The notes below the pieces were generated by a model, which made no database searches, had not been told where the DNA came from, and saw only the letters and a list, made by a program, of their open reading frames with translations. Below, one piece after another: positions 1 through 7,748 of a DNA stretch of 19,436 nt (position 1 is its first letter; every line of letters begins with the position of its first letter). This stretch comes from JASFRI01 sp050115015 (lineage in GTDB: Bacteria > Acidobacteriota > Polarisedimenticolia > CBDVAL01), in assembly GCA_050115015.1 (NCBI GenBank), contig JASFRI010000028.1, positions 1 through 19,436 of the forward strand, given 5' to 3'. A program made the position numbers and the translations under genes.

Positions 1-100
1 CCGGGCGCTTCCGGGGGGCGTCCACGGCGGAGAACTGCACCGTGGCGGGTGTGGCAAAAGGCGACACGTTGGCCTCGTACCCCCCGGCGACAAGCCAGCG

Positions 101-106
101 TAGAAT
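101..106 (+). promoter_or_regulatory. Possible -10 box for mfd
   Basis: TAGAAT matches TATAAT at five of six positions and lies 46 bases before the chosen mfd start. No -35 box is found at 16-18 base spacing; the nearest TTGGCC (69-74) is 26 bases away. The reverse strand reads TATTCT over 102-107, so the site could serve either direction. The rest of 1-152 holds no gene I can support. Confidence 0.3.
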
Positions 107-152
107 ATGTGTCTCCGGGCCCCCTACGGCCAGTCCTCGTACACGGGAGTTC

Positions 153-3100
153 ATGTCGGTATCCGATCCCACCCGAGCCGCAAAAAGCCGGATCCTTGCG
201 GCCATCTCCGCCGAGCCGGCGATCACGGAGGCACGCGAGCGCGTGCACCGCGGCCGCCGCGCGGTCCTCGGGGGGGTGGTCCCGGGCGCGAAGGCCCTCT
301 TCCTCCTCCACCTCCACGCGGACCTCGGCCGTCCGTTCGTCGTGGTGACCCCCGACGAGGCCCGCACCGCGGCGCTCGTGCACCATCTCCGGTCCTTGGC
401 CGCCCTGGTCCAGCCGGAGGTCGCCGGCCGGGTGTTCCCCTTTCCCGACCTGGGGGCCTCCCCCTACACCGTCGTGGCGCCGCACTTCCAGGCCATGGCG
501 GAGCGGGTGGCCGCCCTGATGGCTCTGCACGATCGCCACCCGGCGCTGGTGGTGGCCCCGGCGGCGGCCTTGCTCGACCCGCTGCCGCACCCGGACGACT
601 TCGCCCGGATGCCGGTGGTCCTCCGGCCGGGGGACCGGCCCGATCCCGCGGAGCTGGTCCGGAAGCTGGACTCCCTCGGCTACACCCGCGTCGATCTCGT
701 CGGGCAGGCCGGGGAGTTCGCACGGCGAGGAGGCGTGATCGACGTCTACCCCTCCGGGAACGACCACCCGCGCCGGCTGGAGCTGCTCGGCGACGAGGTC
801 GAGTCGATCCGGCGGTTCGACCCCGAGACCCAGCGCTCCAGCGACGCCGTGCCGCAGCTACAGATCCCGCCCGTCCGGGAGTTCGGCTGGACCGCGGAGC
901 AGCGTGAAGGTCTCGCCCGGCGGATCGAGGGCCGGCCGGGGCCGCGCCGGCGGATCGCGGAGATCACCGAGGCGCTGCGGGACCGCGGCGCCTATCCCGG
1001 AATGGAGGCCTGCGCCGGGCTGGTCGCCACGGCGCGGTTCGACCTCTGGGACCATGCCGGCGAGGCGGTGTTCGTCGCCGACGAGCCTTTCCTGAGCCGG
1101 GCCGCCCTCGACGGCGCGCTGGCCTCCCGGGAGGCGGAGCACGAGGCCTCGGAGCAGATCTTCCCGCCGCCCGACGAGCTGTGCAACCCGGTGGATCCCC
1201 TGAGGGAGCACCTCGCTGCCAGCCCCCTGGGCCTCGCCGAGCTGGCCGCGGAGGAGAGCGCCGCGGACGTGATCCAGATTTCGAGCGCTCCGGTCCGCAA
1301 CTACCGTGGGCGGTTCCCGGAGCTGGCGACGGACCTGCGCCGGGTGGCCCGCCGCCAGGGACAGGCGCTCCTGCTCGTGCGCGGGGCCGGGCGGGCGGAC
1401 CGCATCCGGGAGATCCTGGCCGGCTACGACGTTCCCCTCCGCGACGCGGACGCCCCGGGGGACGAGCACCCCGGACCCGGCATCTACCTCGGGCACTCGC
1501 CGCTCGAGGGGGGATTCGAGCTGCGATCGCGGGGTCTGCTGCTCCTGACGGAGCACGAGATCTTCGGCGAGGAGATCCGGCACCGCCCGGCGCGGAAGAC
1601 GCGGCTGGCGGCCTTCTCCTCGGACTTCCGTGACCTGAAGCCGGGGGACCTCGTGGTGCACGTCGACCACGGGATCGGCCGGTTCGAGGGCATGCAGCGC
1701 GTAGGCGACGGGCAGGTGGAGATGATGATCGTCTCCTACAAGGGCGGTGACCGTTTATTCGTTCCGCTGGATCGGCTCGACCTCGTTCAGAAGTACAGCG
1801 GTGTAAAGGGCGGAGCCCCGGTGCTGGACCGCCTCGGGGGCACTGCCTGGCAGAAGACCCGGAAGAAAGTCGGCAAGGCGGTCCGGGACATGACCTCCGA
1901 GCTGCTGGAGCTCTACGCCCGGCGCAAGGCGGCCCGCGGCCACGCGTACACTCCCGACACGGAGTGGCAGCGGGAGATGGAGGACGCCTTCGAGTACACC
2001 GAGACGCCGGACCAGCTGACCGCCATCGCCGAGATCAAGGGCGACATGGAGAGCGAGCGTCCCATGGACCGGCTCCTCTGCGGCGACGTCGGGTTCGGCA
2101 AGACCGAGGTCGCCATGCGGGCGGCGTTCAAGGCGGTCCAGGACGGCAAGCAGGTCGCGGTGCTCGCGCCCACCACCGTGCTCGCGTTCCAGCACCTGCG
2201 GACCTTCCGCGAGCGCATGGCCTCCTTCCCCGTCCGGGTCGAGATGGTCAGCCGGTTCGTCCCGCGCAAGGAGCGGAAAAAGGTCCTGGAGGCGACGTCC
2301 ACCGGACAGGTGGACATCCTGGTGGGGACCCACCGGCTCCTGTCCCGGGACGTGAAGTTCCACGCCCTCGGCCTCCTGGTGGTGGACGAGGAGCAGCGGT
2401 TCGGCGTCACCCACAAGGAGCGGCTGAAGAAGCTGCGGACGAACGTCGACGTCCTGAGCCTCTCCGCCACACCGATCCCGCGGACCCTGCAGATGTCCCT
2501 CGCCGGGGTCCGCGACATGTCGGTGATCGAGACGCCCCCCGAGAACCGCCTGGCGATCCAGACCAGCCTGGTCCCGTTCCGGGAGGCGGTGATCACCGCC
2601 GCCGTCCGCCAGGAGCTCCAGCGGGAAGGGCAGGTCTACTTCGTGCACAACCGTATCGAATCGATCCACTCCATGGCCAACCTGGTGCAGCGCCTCGTCC
2701 CCGAGTGCCGGCCGGTGGTGGCCCACGGCCAGATGTCCGAGGGCGCCCTGGAGAGCACCATGCTGGCCTTCCTGCGCAACGAGTTCAACGTCCTCGTCAG
2801 CACGACGATCATCGAGAACGGTCTCGACATGCCGCGGGTGAACACCCTCCTGGTCAACCGGGCCGACCGGTTCGGCCTGGCGCAGCTCTACCAGCTGCGC
2901 GGCCGGATCGGCCGCTCGGACCGCAAGGCCTACGCCTACCTCCTCGTCCCCAGCGGCGGCGTGCAGCACCCTCTGGCCCGCCGGCGCCTGGCGGCCCTGC
3001 AGGAGTTCAGCGATCTCGGCTCCGGCTTCCGGATCGCTGCGCTGGACCTGGAGCTCCGCGGGGCGGGGAATCTCCTCGGCGCCCAGCAGCACGGACATAT

Positions 3101-3611
3101 CGCGGCGATCGGCTTCGAGCTCTATGTCCAGATGCTCGAGCGGGCGGTCCGCGAGATGGCGGGCGAGGAGCACCGGGAGGAGGTGCGGACGGCGGTCAAC
3201 CTCGGCGTGGACATCCGTATCCCCGAGAGCTTCATCGAGGAGTCGAACCAGCGCCTGATGTTCTACAAGCGGATCGCCGGTGCCGAGGACGAGGCGGGCC
3301 TCGCCGGGGTGCGGGAGGAGATGCAGGATCGCTTCGGCCATCTACCCCCGCAGGGGGACAACCTGTTCCGCCTGGCCTCGGTCCGTCTCCTGGCGCAGGA
3401 ACTCCGGGTCCGCTCGGTGGACCATGCCGAGGGATCGATCCAGATCAAGTTCGAGCAGGATTCGACCGTGGACCCCGATCGGCTGGTCCATCTCCTGGGG
3501 GCGCGCCCGGACGCCTCGTTGACCGCCGCCGGCGTCCTGCGCGTCCGCCACGAGGGCGGCCCGCTCGAGCGGCTCGAGGCCGCTGCCGAGCTGTTGAAGG
3601 GGCTTCGTTGA
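153..3611 (+). CDS. mfd: Transcription-repair coupling factor Mfd
   Basis: Mfd is an ATP-driven DNA translocase that removes RNA polymerase stalled at lesions and recruits UvrA for nucleotide excision repair. The product is 1152 aa, the usual size. Order seen: N-terminal UvrB-homology region (about 1-350), RNA-polymerase interaction domain near residue 500 (VVHVDHGIGRFEG), helicase domains from about 600 with Walker A GDVGFGKTE (about 645), DEEQ box (about 745), SATPIPRTL, NGLDMPRVNTL and QLRGRIGRS (about 920), then a C-terminal TRCF domain. The frame is open upstream to 42, but that 37-residue extension is not Mfd-like. ATG 153 is preceded closely by GGGAG and begins MSVSDPTRAA. A foldase gene starts 31 bases after the TGA. 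Identification is secure; the exact start is likely but not certain. Confidence 0.97.
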   Translation: MSVSDPTRAAKSRILAAISAEPAITEARERVHRGRRAVLGGVVPGAKALFLLHLHADLGRPFVVVTPDEARTAALVHHLRSLAALVQPEVAGRVFPFPDLGASPYTVVAPHFQAMAERVAALMALHDRHPALVVAPAAALLDPLPHPDDFARMPVVLRPGDRPDPAELVRKLDSLGYTRVDLVGQAGEFARRGGVIDVYPSGNDHPRRLELLGDEVESIRRFDPETQRSSDAVPQLQIPPVREFGWTAEQREGLARRIEGRPGPRRRIAEITEALRDRGAYPGMEACAGLVATARFDLWDHAGEAVFVADEPFLSRAALDGALASREAEHEASEQIFPPPDELCNPVDPLREHLAASPLGLAELAAEESAADVIQISSAPVRNYRGRFPELATDLRRVARRQGQALLLVRGAGRADRIREILAGYDVPLRDADAPGDEHPGPGIYLGHSPLEGGFELRSRGLLLLTEHEIFGEEIRHRPARKTRLAAFSSDFRDLKPGDLVVHVDHGIGRFEGMQRVGDGQVEMMIVSYKGGDRLFVPLDRLDLVQKYSGVKGGAPVLDRLGGTAWQKTRKKVGKAVRDMTSELLELYARRKAARGHAYTPDTEWQREMEDAFEYTETPDQLTAIAEIKGDMESERPMDRLLCGDVGFGKTEVAMRAAFKAVQDGKQVAVLAPTTVLAFQHLRTFRERMASFPVRVEMVSRFVPRKERKKVLEATSTGQVDILVGTHRLLSRDVKFHALGLLVVDEEQRFGVTHKERLKKLRTNVDVLSLSATPIPRTLQMSLAGVRDMSVIETPPENRLAIQTSLVPFREAVITAAVRQELQREGQVYFVHNRIESIHSMANLVQRLVPECRPVVAHGQMSEGALESTMLAFLRNEFNVLVSTTIIENGLDMPRVNTLLVNRADRFGLAQLYQLRGRIGRSDRKAYAYLLVPSGGVQHPLARRRLAALQEFSDLGSGFRIAALDLELRGAGNLLGAQQHGHIAAIGFELYVQMLERAVREMAGEEHREEVRTAVNLGVDIRIPESFIEESNQRLMFYKRIAGAEDEAGLAGVREEMQDRFGHLPPQGDNLFRLASVRLLAQELRVRSVDHAEGSIQIKFEQDSTVDPDRLVHLLGARPDASLTAAGVLRVRHEGGPLERLEAAAELLKGLR

Positions 3612-3622
3612 TGTGCTACCTT
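3594..3622 (+). promoter_or_regulatory. Predicted sigma-70 promoter inside the mfd 3' end
   Basis: TTGAAG (3594-3599), a 17-base spacer and TACCTT (3617-3622) overlap the last codons and stop of mfd. Initiation would fall near 3629, about 14 bases before the next start codon. It would allow the two foldase genes to be expressed independently of mfd. Confidence 0.5.
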
Positions 3623-3642
3623 GCCCCCAGCGACGGCAACCC

Positions 3643-4545
3643 ATGATGGCCCATCGGTCAAGCAGTCTCACCCTCCTGCCCGTCGTGGCCGGTCTGGCCC
3701 TCGTCGCGCACGCCGGATGCTCCGGACCGCCCGACGAGAGCCTCCCCATCGCCGAGATCGCCGGACGCCCCATCCCCCTCGGCGAGTTCCAGCCGGTCCT
3801 GGAGCGCTACGCGTCCGACGGGGACTTTTCCGACGTGGTCAAGAGCCGGCTGCTGGACCAGTTCGTGGAGAAGCGGGTCCTCCTGGAGGAGGCGAACCGC
3901 CGGGGGATCCACGTCCAGGAGGGTCGGGTCGACCGGGCCCTGGCCGACCTCGGCGGCGATCCGGACGCAGATCGCCGGGAGGAGATCCGGACCACCCTCC
4001 AGGTGCAGCAGCTCATGCGCCTCGTCCTCGAGGAGACCGCACCGGTGACGCCCGAGGAGGAGGAGAGCTATTACCGTGAGCACGCCGATGAGTTCCACCA
4101 GTCCGCGCACCTCGACGTCCGGCAGATCCTGCTGGCCGATGCGGCCACCGCGGCGGAGGTCCACGGCAGTGTGATCCAGGAGCCCGAACGGTTCGCGGCC
4201 ATCGCCGGGGAGCAGTCGACCTCTCCGGATCGCGGCCGCAGCCTGACCTACGCCGTGGATGCCCTGCCCGGCGAGGTGGCGTCGGTGCTGCAGGAGGTCA
4301 AGCCCGGCGGGATCAGTCCGGTGATCGAGGCGGCGGGCTATTTCTGGATCTTCCTCGTCGAGGGGGTTCACGAGGCGCGGAGCCTGCCGCTGGAGGAAGC
4401 CCGACCGGAGATCCGGAGCCTCCTCCAGCAGGAGAAGGGGGCCGGAGCCATGACGCGACTGCTGGCGGACCTCAAGGGCCGGCTCGGCGTGCGCCTGCAT
4501 CCCGAGAACCTGCCCTTCCGCTACGTCGAGGAGGGGTCCGCATGA
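3643..4545 (+). CDS. Predicted lipoprotein parvulin-type peptidyl-prolyl isomerase (PrsA/SurA-like)
   Basis: A predicted envelope foldase of 300 aa. Residues 9-25 form a hydrophobic signal segment ending in AHAGC, so Cys26 may be lipidated; the lipobox is imperfect, with His instead of Leu at -3. After it come a SurA-N/trigger-factor-like helical region (about 30-135) and a parvulin domain (about 152-250) opening with HLDVRQILL and ending with GYFWIFLVEG. Parvulins catalyse cis-trans isomerisation at proline and act as chaperones for exported proteins. ATG 3643 is chosen because the signal peptide follows at once; ATG 3646 is an equal alternative and GTG 3613 would add an unlikely basic leader. 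No strong Shine-Dalgarno is seen. The stop overlaps the next start (ATGA), so translation of the two foldases is probably coupled. Confidence 0.85.
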   Translation: MMAHRSSSLTLLPVVAGLALVAHAGCSGPPDESLPIAEIAGRPIPLGEFQPVLERYASDGDFSDVVKSRLLDQFVEKRVLLEEANRRGIHVQEGRVDRALADLGGDPDADRREEIRTTLQVQQLMRLVLEETAPVTPEEEESYYREHADEFHQSAHLDVRQILLADAATAAEVHGSVIQEPERFAAIAGEQSTSPDRGRSLTYAVDALPGEVASVLQEVKPGGISPVIEAAGYFWIFLVEGVHEARSLPLEEARPEIRSLLQQEKGAGAMTRLLADLKGRLGVRLHPENLPFRYVEEGSA

Positions 4546-5543
4546 GGGCCTGGAGGATCGGCGTCGCGATGGCGCTGCTCGGCGCATTCCCTGCTTCCGC
4601 GGAGATCATCGAGGAGATCGTCGCGAACGTGAACGGCGAGATCATCACGAAGACCGAGGTCGAACAGCGGGAGCGGGAGATCCAGCAGGCGCTGTTCAGC
4701 AATCTCAGCGGCGCGGAGCTGGAGAAGGCCGTCGCGGAGAACCGGAAGATGCTGCTCGTGGACATGATCAATTCCATGCTGCTATTCCAGCGGGCCAAGC
4801 GGCTAGGCCTCGACATGGATCAGGTCTACGAGTCGAACGTCGACAGCATCAAGGCCCAGAACAACATCAAGACGAACGAGGAGTTCTACGACCTCCTGAA
4901 GAGGCAGGGGATGACCAAGGAGGAGTTCCGTGATGGGCTTCTCAAGTACAACGTGCCCGACATCATGATCAACATCGAGGTGCGCCAGGCGATCTCCGTG
5001 AGCCCCGAGGAGGCACAGGCCTATTACGACGCAAACCCGGACCGCTTCGCCCACCCCACGACCTACACGTTCCGCGAGATCGCGATCCTCCTCGACGATC
5101 ATTCCCGTGAGGAAGCGCTCGGGATCGCGCGTGAGGTGATCGCCAAGGCCGCTGCCGGCGACGCCTTCGAGGATCTCGTGGAGCAGTACTCGGAGGCACC
5201 CAGTGCGGAGCGTGGGGGCCTGCTGGAAGGGCTGCCGGTGGACGAGCTGTCGGCGGCGGTCCTGGATGGGCTGAAGCCGCTGGAGCCCGGCCAGGTCAGC
5301 GATCCCGTGGAGACCACCCGGGCGGTGTTCGTCCTGCAGCTCGTGGAGCGGGTCGACGCCCATCGCGACGATCTCGAGACGGTCCTTCCCGACGTCGAGA
5401 TCGCCCTGAAGCGGCAGAAGTACCAGAAGGCACTGGACGACTACCTGACCGGCCTGTGGAAGGACAACTGGATCTGCGTGTTCCCCAAATACGCGGAGAA
5501 ATACCCCATCGATCGCTACGGGGAGCCGAACCTCTGCTCTTGA
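4542..5543 (+). CDS. SurA-like periplasmic peptidyl-prolyl isomerase/chaperone
   Basis: A 333-aa exported foldase. It has a short signal peptide ending ASA (residues 18-20), a SurA-type N-terminal chaperone segment starting EEIVANVNGEIITKTEV, helical regions to about 165, then one parvulin domain (about 171-270, from TTYTFREIAILL to VFVLQLVERV) and a helical C-terminal tail. E. coli SurA has two parvulin domains; this protein has one, as is common outside Proteobacteria. The likely job is chaperoning outer-membrane proteins across the periplasm. The start ATG overlaps the preceding stop by four bases, and GAGGAGGGG lies just upstream as a strong ribosome site. With the gene before it, it forms a two-foldase unit behind mfd. 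The symbol surA is withheld because the orthology is not proven. Confidence 0.88.
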   Translation: MRAWRIGVAMALLGAFPASAEIIEEIVANVNGEIITKTEVEQREREIQQALFSNLSGAELEKAVAENRKMLLVDMINSMLLFQRAKRLGLDMDQVYESNVDSIKAQNNIKTNEEFYDLLKRQGMTKEEFRDGLLKYNVPDIMINIEVRQAISVSPEEAQAYYDANPDRFAHPTTYTFREIAILLDDHSREEALGIAREVIAKAAAGDAFEDLVEQYSEAPSAERGGLLEGLPVDELSAAVLDGLKPLEPGQVSDPVETTRAVFVLQLVERVDAHRDDLETVLPDVEIALKRQKYQKALDDYLTGLWKDNWICVFPKYAEKYPIDRYGEPNLCS

Positions 5544-5568
5544 CGCCGGCGGTTGCGGTTGCTAGACT
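5540..5568 (+). promoter_or_regulatory. Strong predicted sigma-70 promoter of the hfq-like gene
   Basis: TTGACG (5540-5545), exactly 17 bases, then TAGACT (5563-5568). The -35 box overlaps the TGA stop of the SurA-like gene. Initiation near 5575 would give a leader of about 46 bases before the ATG at 5621. Confidence 0.75.
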
Positions 5569-5620
5569 CGCGACAGATCCTGACTCTCGATTCCACACGA
5601 TCATCACAGGGCCCCGATCC

Positions 5621-5986
5621 ATGGCCAAGAAGGCTCCCGAGGGCGTGAACAAGCCCAAGTCGAAGTCCGATACCCCTGCCAACCGGCGGCTGATCCGGCC
5701 GAACCTGTCCGAGATCAAGGACCGCATGCCCGCCCGTGCTTCCTGGCGAAAGCAGGCGCCCCCCGAGCAGACCAACGCCGAGAGCTTCTACTACCTGAAG
5801 CAGATGAGCTCGAAGACGCCCATGGTGTTCGTGCTCACCGACGGCGAGATCATCCGCGGCACCCTCGAATGGTACGACCGGGCTTGCGTGAAGGTGAACC
5901 GGGATGACGGACCCAACCTCCTGCTCATGAAGCACTGCCTGAAGTACGCCTACAAGGAGACCCCGGACGACGATTCCGGGGCGTAG
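5621..5986 (+). CDS. hfq: Hfq-like RNA chaperone with N-terminal extension
   Basis: A 121-aa protein. Residues about 54-113 fit an Sm fold of the Hfq type: helix ESFYYLKQM, then PMVFVLTDGEIIRGTLEWYD (Sm1), then NLLLMKHCLKYAYKE (Sm2), where MKHCLKY corresponds to the YKHAI motif of classical Hfq. Hfq hexamers bind U-rich and A-rich RNA and help small RNAs pair with mRNAs. Residues 1-50 are a basic, proline-rich extension (ANRRLIRPNLSEIKDRM) absent from E. coli Hfq, which instead has a C-terminal tail. I associate this extended form with Acidobacteriota. The start is ATG 5621; the frame stays open upstream to 5456 inside the previous gene, but a clear promoter lies between. The Hfq assignment is good at fold level; sRNA activity is not shown. 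Confidence 0.8.
   Translation: MAKKAPEGVNKPKSKSDTPANRRLIRPNLSEIKDRMPARASWRKQAPPEQTNAESFYYLKQMSSKTPMVFVLTDGEIIRGTLEWYDRACVKVNRDDGPNLLLMKHCLKYAYKETPDDDSGA
5961..5981 (+). terminator. Terminator-like hairpin at the hfq-like 3' end
   Basis: CCCCGGA, a 7-base loop and TCCGGGG form a perfect 7-bp stem that ends three bases before the stop codon. No T-run follows, so it is not a classical intrinsic terminator. It may protect the 3' end or reduce read-through into the convergent gene that ends 29 bases away. Confidence 0.3.
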
Positions 5987-6015
5987 CCGCGGTCCCGTCG
6001 CCCCGGCGGAAGAGG

Positions 6016-6795
6016 CTACGAAGACGCTTCCAGGACCTCGAGCATCTCCCGGTGCAGTCCCGCCGGAGCCGCCACCACGTTTCCCCTCTCCAGGACCTCC
6101 GGCGTTCCCTCGTGATCCGTCACCGTGCCCCCCGCCTCGTTCACGATGACGATGCCCGCCGCCAGATCCCAGGGGGAGAGGCCCAGCTCCCAGAACCCGT
6201 CCAGCCGTCCACAGGCGACCGAGCACAGATCCAGGGCCGCGGAGCCGTCGCGACGGATGCCCGCGGAGCGCCGGAAGAGCTCGCGAAACGAGCGCAGGTA
6301 CGCGTCCAGGCGGTCGATCTCGCGGAAGGGGAAGCCCGTGACCAGGAGCGAGCCCGCCAGCCCGGAGGCCCCGCTCACGTGGATGCGGCGCTCCCCGAGC
6401 CACGCCCCGGAGCCCCGCTCCGCGTGGAACAGCTCCTCCCGGAGAGGATCCAGCACCGCCCCGGCGATCCCCTCCCGGCCCCGCCAGACTCCCACCGAGA
6501 CCGCGAAGCAAGGGTAGTCGTGGATGTAGTTCGTCGTGCCGTCCAGCGGATCGACGAGCCAGCGATAGCCGGAGCTGCCCTCCCAGTCCGCTCCCTCCTC
6601 CGCCACGATGGAGTGGTCCGGATGGCGGCCGCGGATGTACTCGACGATCGCCTCCTCGGACCGGCGATCCACGTCCGTCACGAAGTCGTTGCTGCCCTTG
6701 TCCTGCACCGTGGCGGGGCGCCGCCGCCGTCCCTCCAGCAGGATCCTTCCCCCGATCCTCGCCGCCTCTACCGCGGTCTCCATCAGGTCGCTCAT
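6016..6795 (-). CDS. suhB: Inositol monophosphatase family protein (SuhB-like)
   Basis: A Mg-dependent sugar-phosphate phosphatase of 259 aa, typical for the family. Seen: Glu66-Glu67 (AEEG), metal-binding motif WLVDPLDGTTNYIH with Asp82 and Asp85, and the second motif PWDLAAGIVIVNEAGG with Asp210. Members hydrolyse myo-inositol 1-phosphate or related phosphates (CysQ and fructose-1,6-bisphosphatase relatives share the fold); in enterobacteria SuhB also works in rRNA antitermination. Exact substrate cannot be read here. Start ATG 6795 has GAGGG about eight bases upstream, and the gene lies 50 bases downstream of xerC as the last gene of that operon. It ends 29 bases from the convergent hfq-like stop. 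Confidence 0.88.
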   Translation of the reverse strand: MSDLMETAVEAARIGGRILLEGRRRRPATVQDKGSNDFVTDVDRRSEEAIVEYIRGRHPDHSIVAEEGADWEGSSGYRWLVDPLDGTTNYIHDYPCFAVSVGVWRGREGIAGAVLDPLREELFHAERGSGAWLGERRIHVSGASGLAGSLLVTGFPFREIDRLDAYLRSFRELFRRSAGIRRDGSAALDLCSVACGRLDGFWELGLSPWDLAAGIVIVNEAGGTVTDHEGTPEVLERGNVVAAPAGLHREMLEVLEASS

Positions 6796-6845
6796 GGCCG
6801 GTCCCTCACCGGTGGCTCCCGGACGTCCGTCTCGCGGGGTCCCGA

Positions 6846-7748
6846 TCAGCCCCGTGGATGGGCCTTGCGGTAGACCTCCCGCAGGCGCTCCGTGGTGACG
6901 TGAGTGTACCGCTGCGTCGTGGAGAGCGAGGCGTGTCCCAGCAGCTCCTGGATGGAGCGGAGATCGGCGCCGGCGTCCAGCAGGTGGGTGGCAAAGGAGT
7001 GGCGCAGGCCGTGGGGAGAGATGCGGTGCTTGATGGCGCACCGCCGGATGGTCTGCTCCAGGGTCCGCCGGACCGAGCGCGAGCTCAGCCGACCGCCCCG
7101 GTAGTTGACGAACAGGGCGTCGGGATCGCCGCCTCCCCGGCGCTGCAGCCGGTGCCGCGACGCCAGATAGGCCCGCAGCGCCTCGGCCGCCCGGCTCCCG
7201 AAGGGGACCATCCGCTCCACGCTCCCCTTTCCCACCACCCGCAGAACCAGCTCGTGCAGGTCGAGGTCCTCCAGGTCCAGGGAGCACAGCTCGGACACCC
7301 GGAGCCCCGTCGCGTAGAGCAGCTCCAGGAGGGCCCGGTCCCGGAGGCCGATGGGCTTGGACGCATCCGGAGACGCGACCAGGATCGCGACCTCGTCGAC
7401 GTTCAGGTGTCTCGGCAGCCGGCGTCGCACGCGGGGGGTCACGACGCGGTCGAGCGGGTTGTCGGCCACCACCCCCTCCCGGACGAGATGACGGAAGAAG
7501 GAGCGCAGCGCGGAGACCCGGCGGGCCACCGACGAGCGTTCCTGGCCGTCCCGGTGCTGCTTCGCCAGCCACGCTCGCACCGCCAGCGGGTCCACCCGGT
7601 CGGGTGCCGTCGGGAGCCCGGAGTCCCGCAGGAACTCCGCGAAGGCGGTGAGGTCGGAACCGTACGCGCGGACCGTCGCCGCCGACATGTTTCGCTGGTA
7701 CCGGAGGTGGTCCAGGTACCCTTCGATGAGCTCCGGCAGGTGGCTCAA
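6846..7748 (-). CDS. xerC: Tyrosine recombinase XerC
   Basis: A site-specific recombinase that resolves chromosome dimers at dif together with a partner. The 300-aa product has the SAM-like N-terminal domain (about 1-100) and all catalytic residues of the tyrosine recombinases: Arg150 (ATGLRVSEL), Lys174 (VVGKGSVER), His246 and Arg249 (HGLRHSFATH), His272 (LGHASLSTTQ) and nucleophile Tyr281 (RYTHV). The frame is open to 8009, but the extra 87 residues are low-complexity Gly/Pro/Arg shadow of the upstream gene. TTG 7748 is chosen: it overlaps that gene's TGA as TTGA, gives the exact XerC length, and suggests translational coupling. XerD or another member is possible, but context and length favour XerC. 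Confidence 0.9.
   Translation of the reverse strand: MSHLPELIEGYLDHLRYQRNMSAATVRAYGSDLTAFAEFLRDSGLPTAPDRVDPLAVRAWLAKQHRDGQERSSVARRVSALRSFFRHLVREGVVADNPLDRVVTPRVRRRLPRHLNVDEVAILVASPDASKPIGLRDRALLELLYATGLRVSELCSLDLEDLDLHELVLRVVGKGSVERMVPFGSRAAEALRAYLASRHRLQRRGGGDPDALFVNYRGGRLSSRSVRRTLEQTIRRCAIKHRISPHGLRHSFATHLLDAGADLRSIQELLGHASLSTTQRYTHVTTERLREVYRKAHPRG

Noticed and set aside
42..152. 37-residue N-terminal extension of Mfd
   Set aside because: Contains the likely -10 box and does not resemble the Mfd N-terminus; ATG 153 fits better.
1..154. Open minus-strand frame from an ATG overlapping the mfd start to the left edge, or a shorter gene from GTG 40-38
   Set aside because: The last part reads plausibly (VQFSAVDAPRKRP) with high GC at third positions, but the first half has non-coding codon use and no Shine-Dalgarno was found for any start. 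A divergent gene may begin here, but it cannot be supported from 50 codons.
1755..3341. Long antisense open frames across mfd and other genes (also 9585-11969 minus and 16646-19147 plus)
   Set aside because: They are opposite-strand shadows of GC-rich genes, with low-complexity His/Gly/Arg/Asp-rich products and no family motifs.
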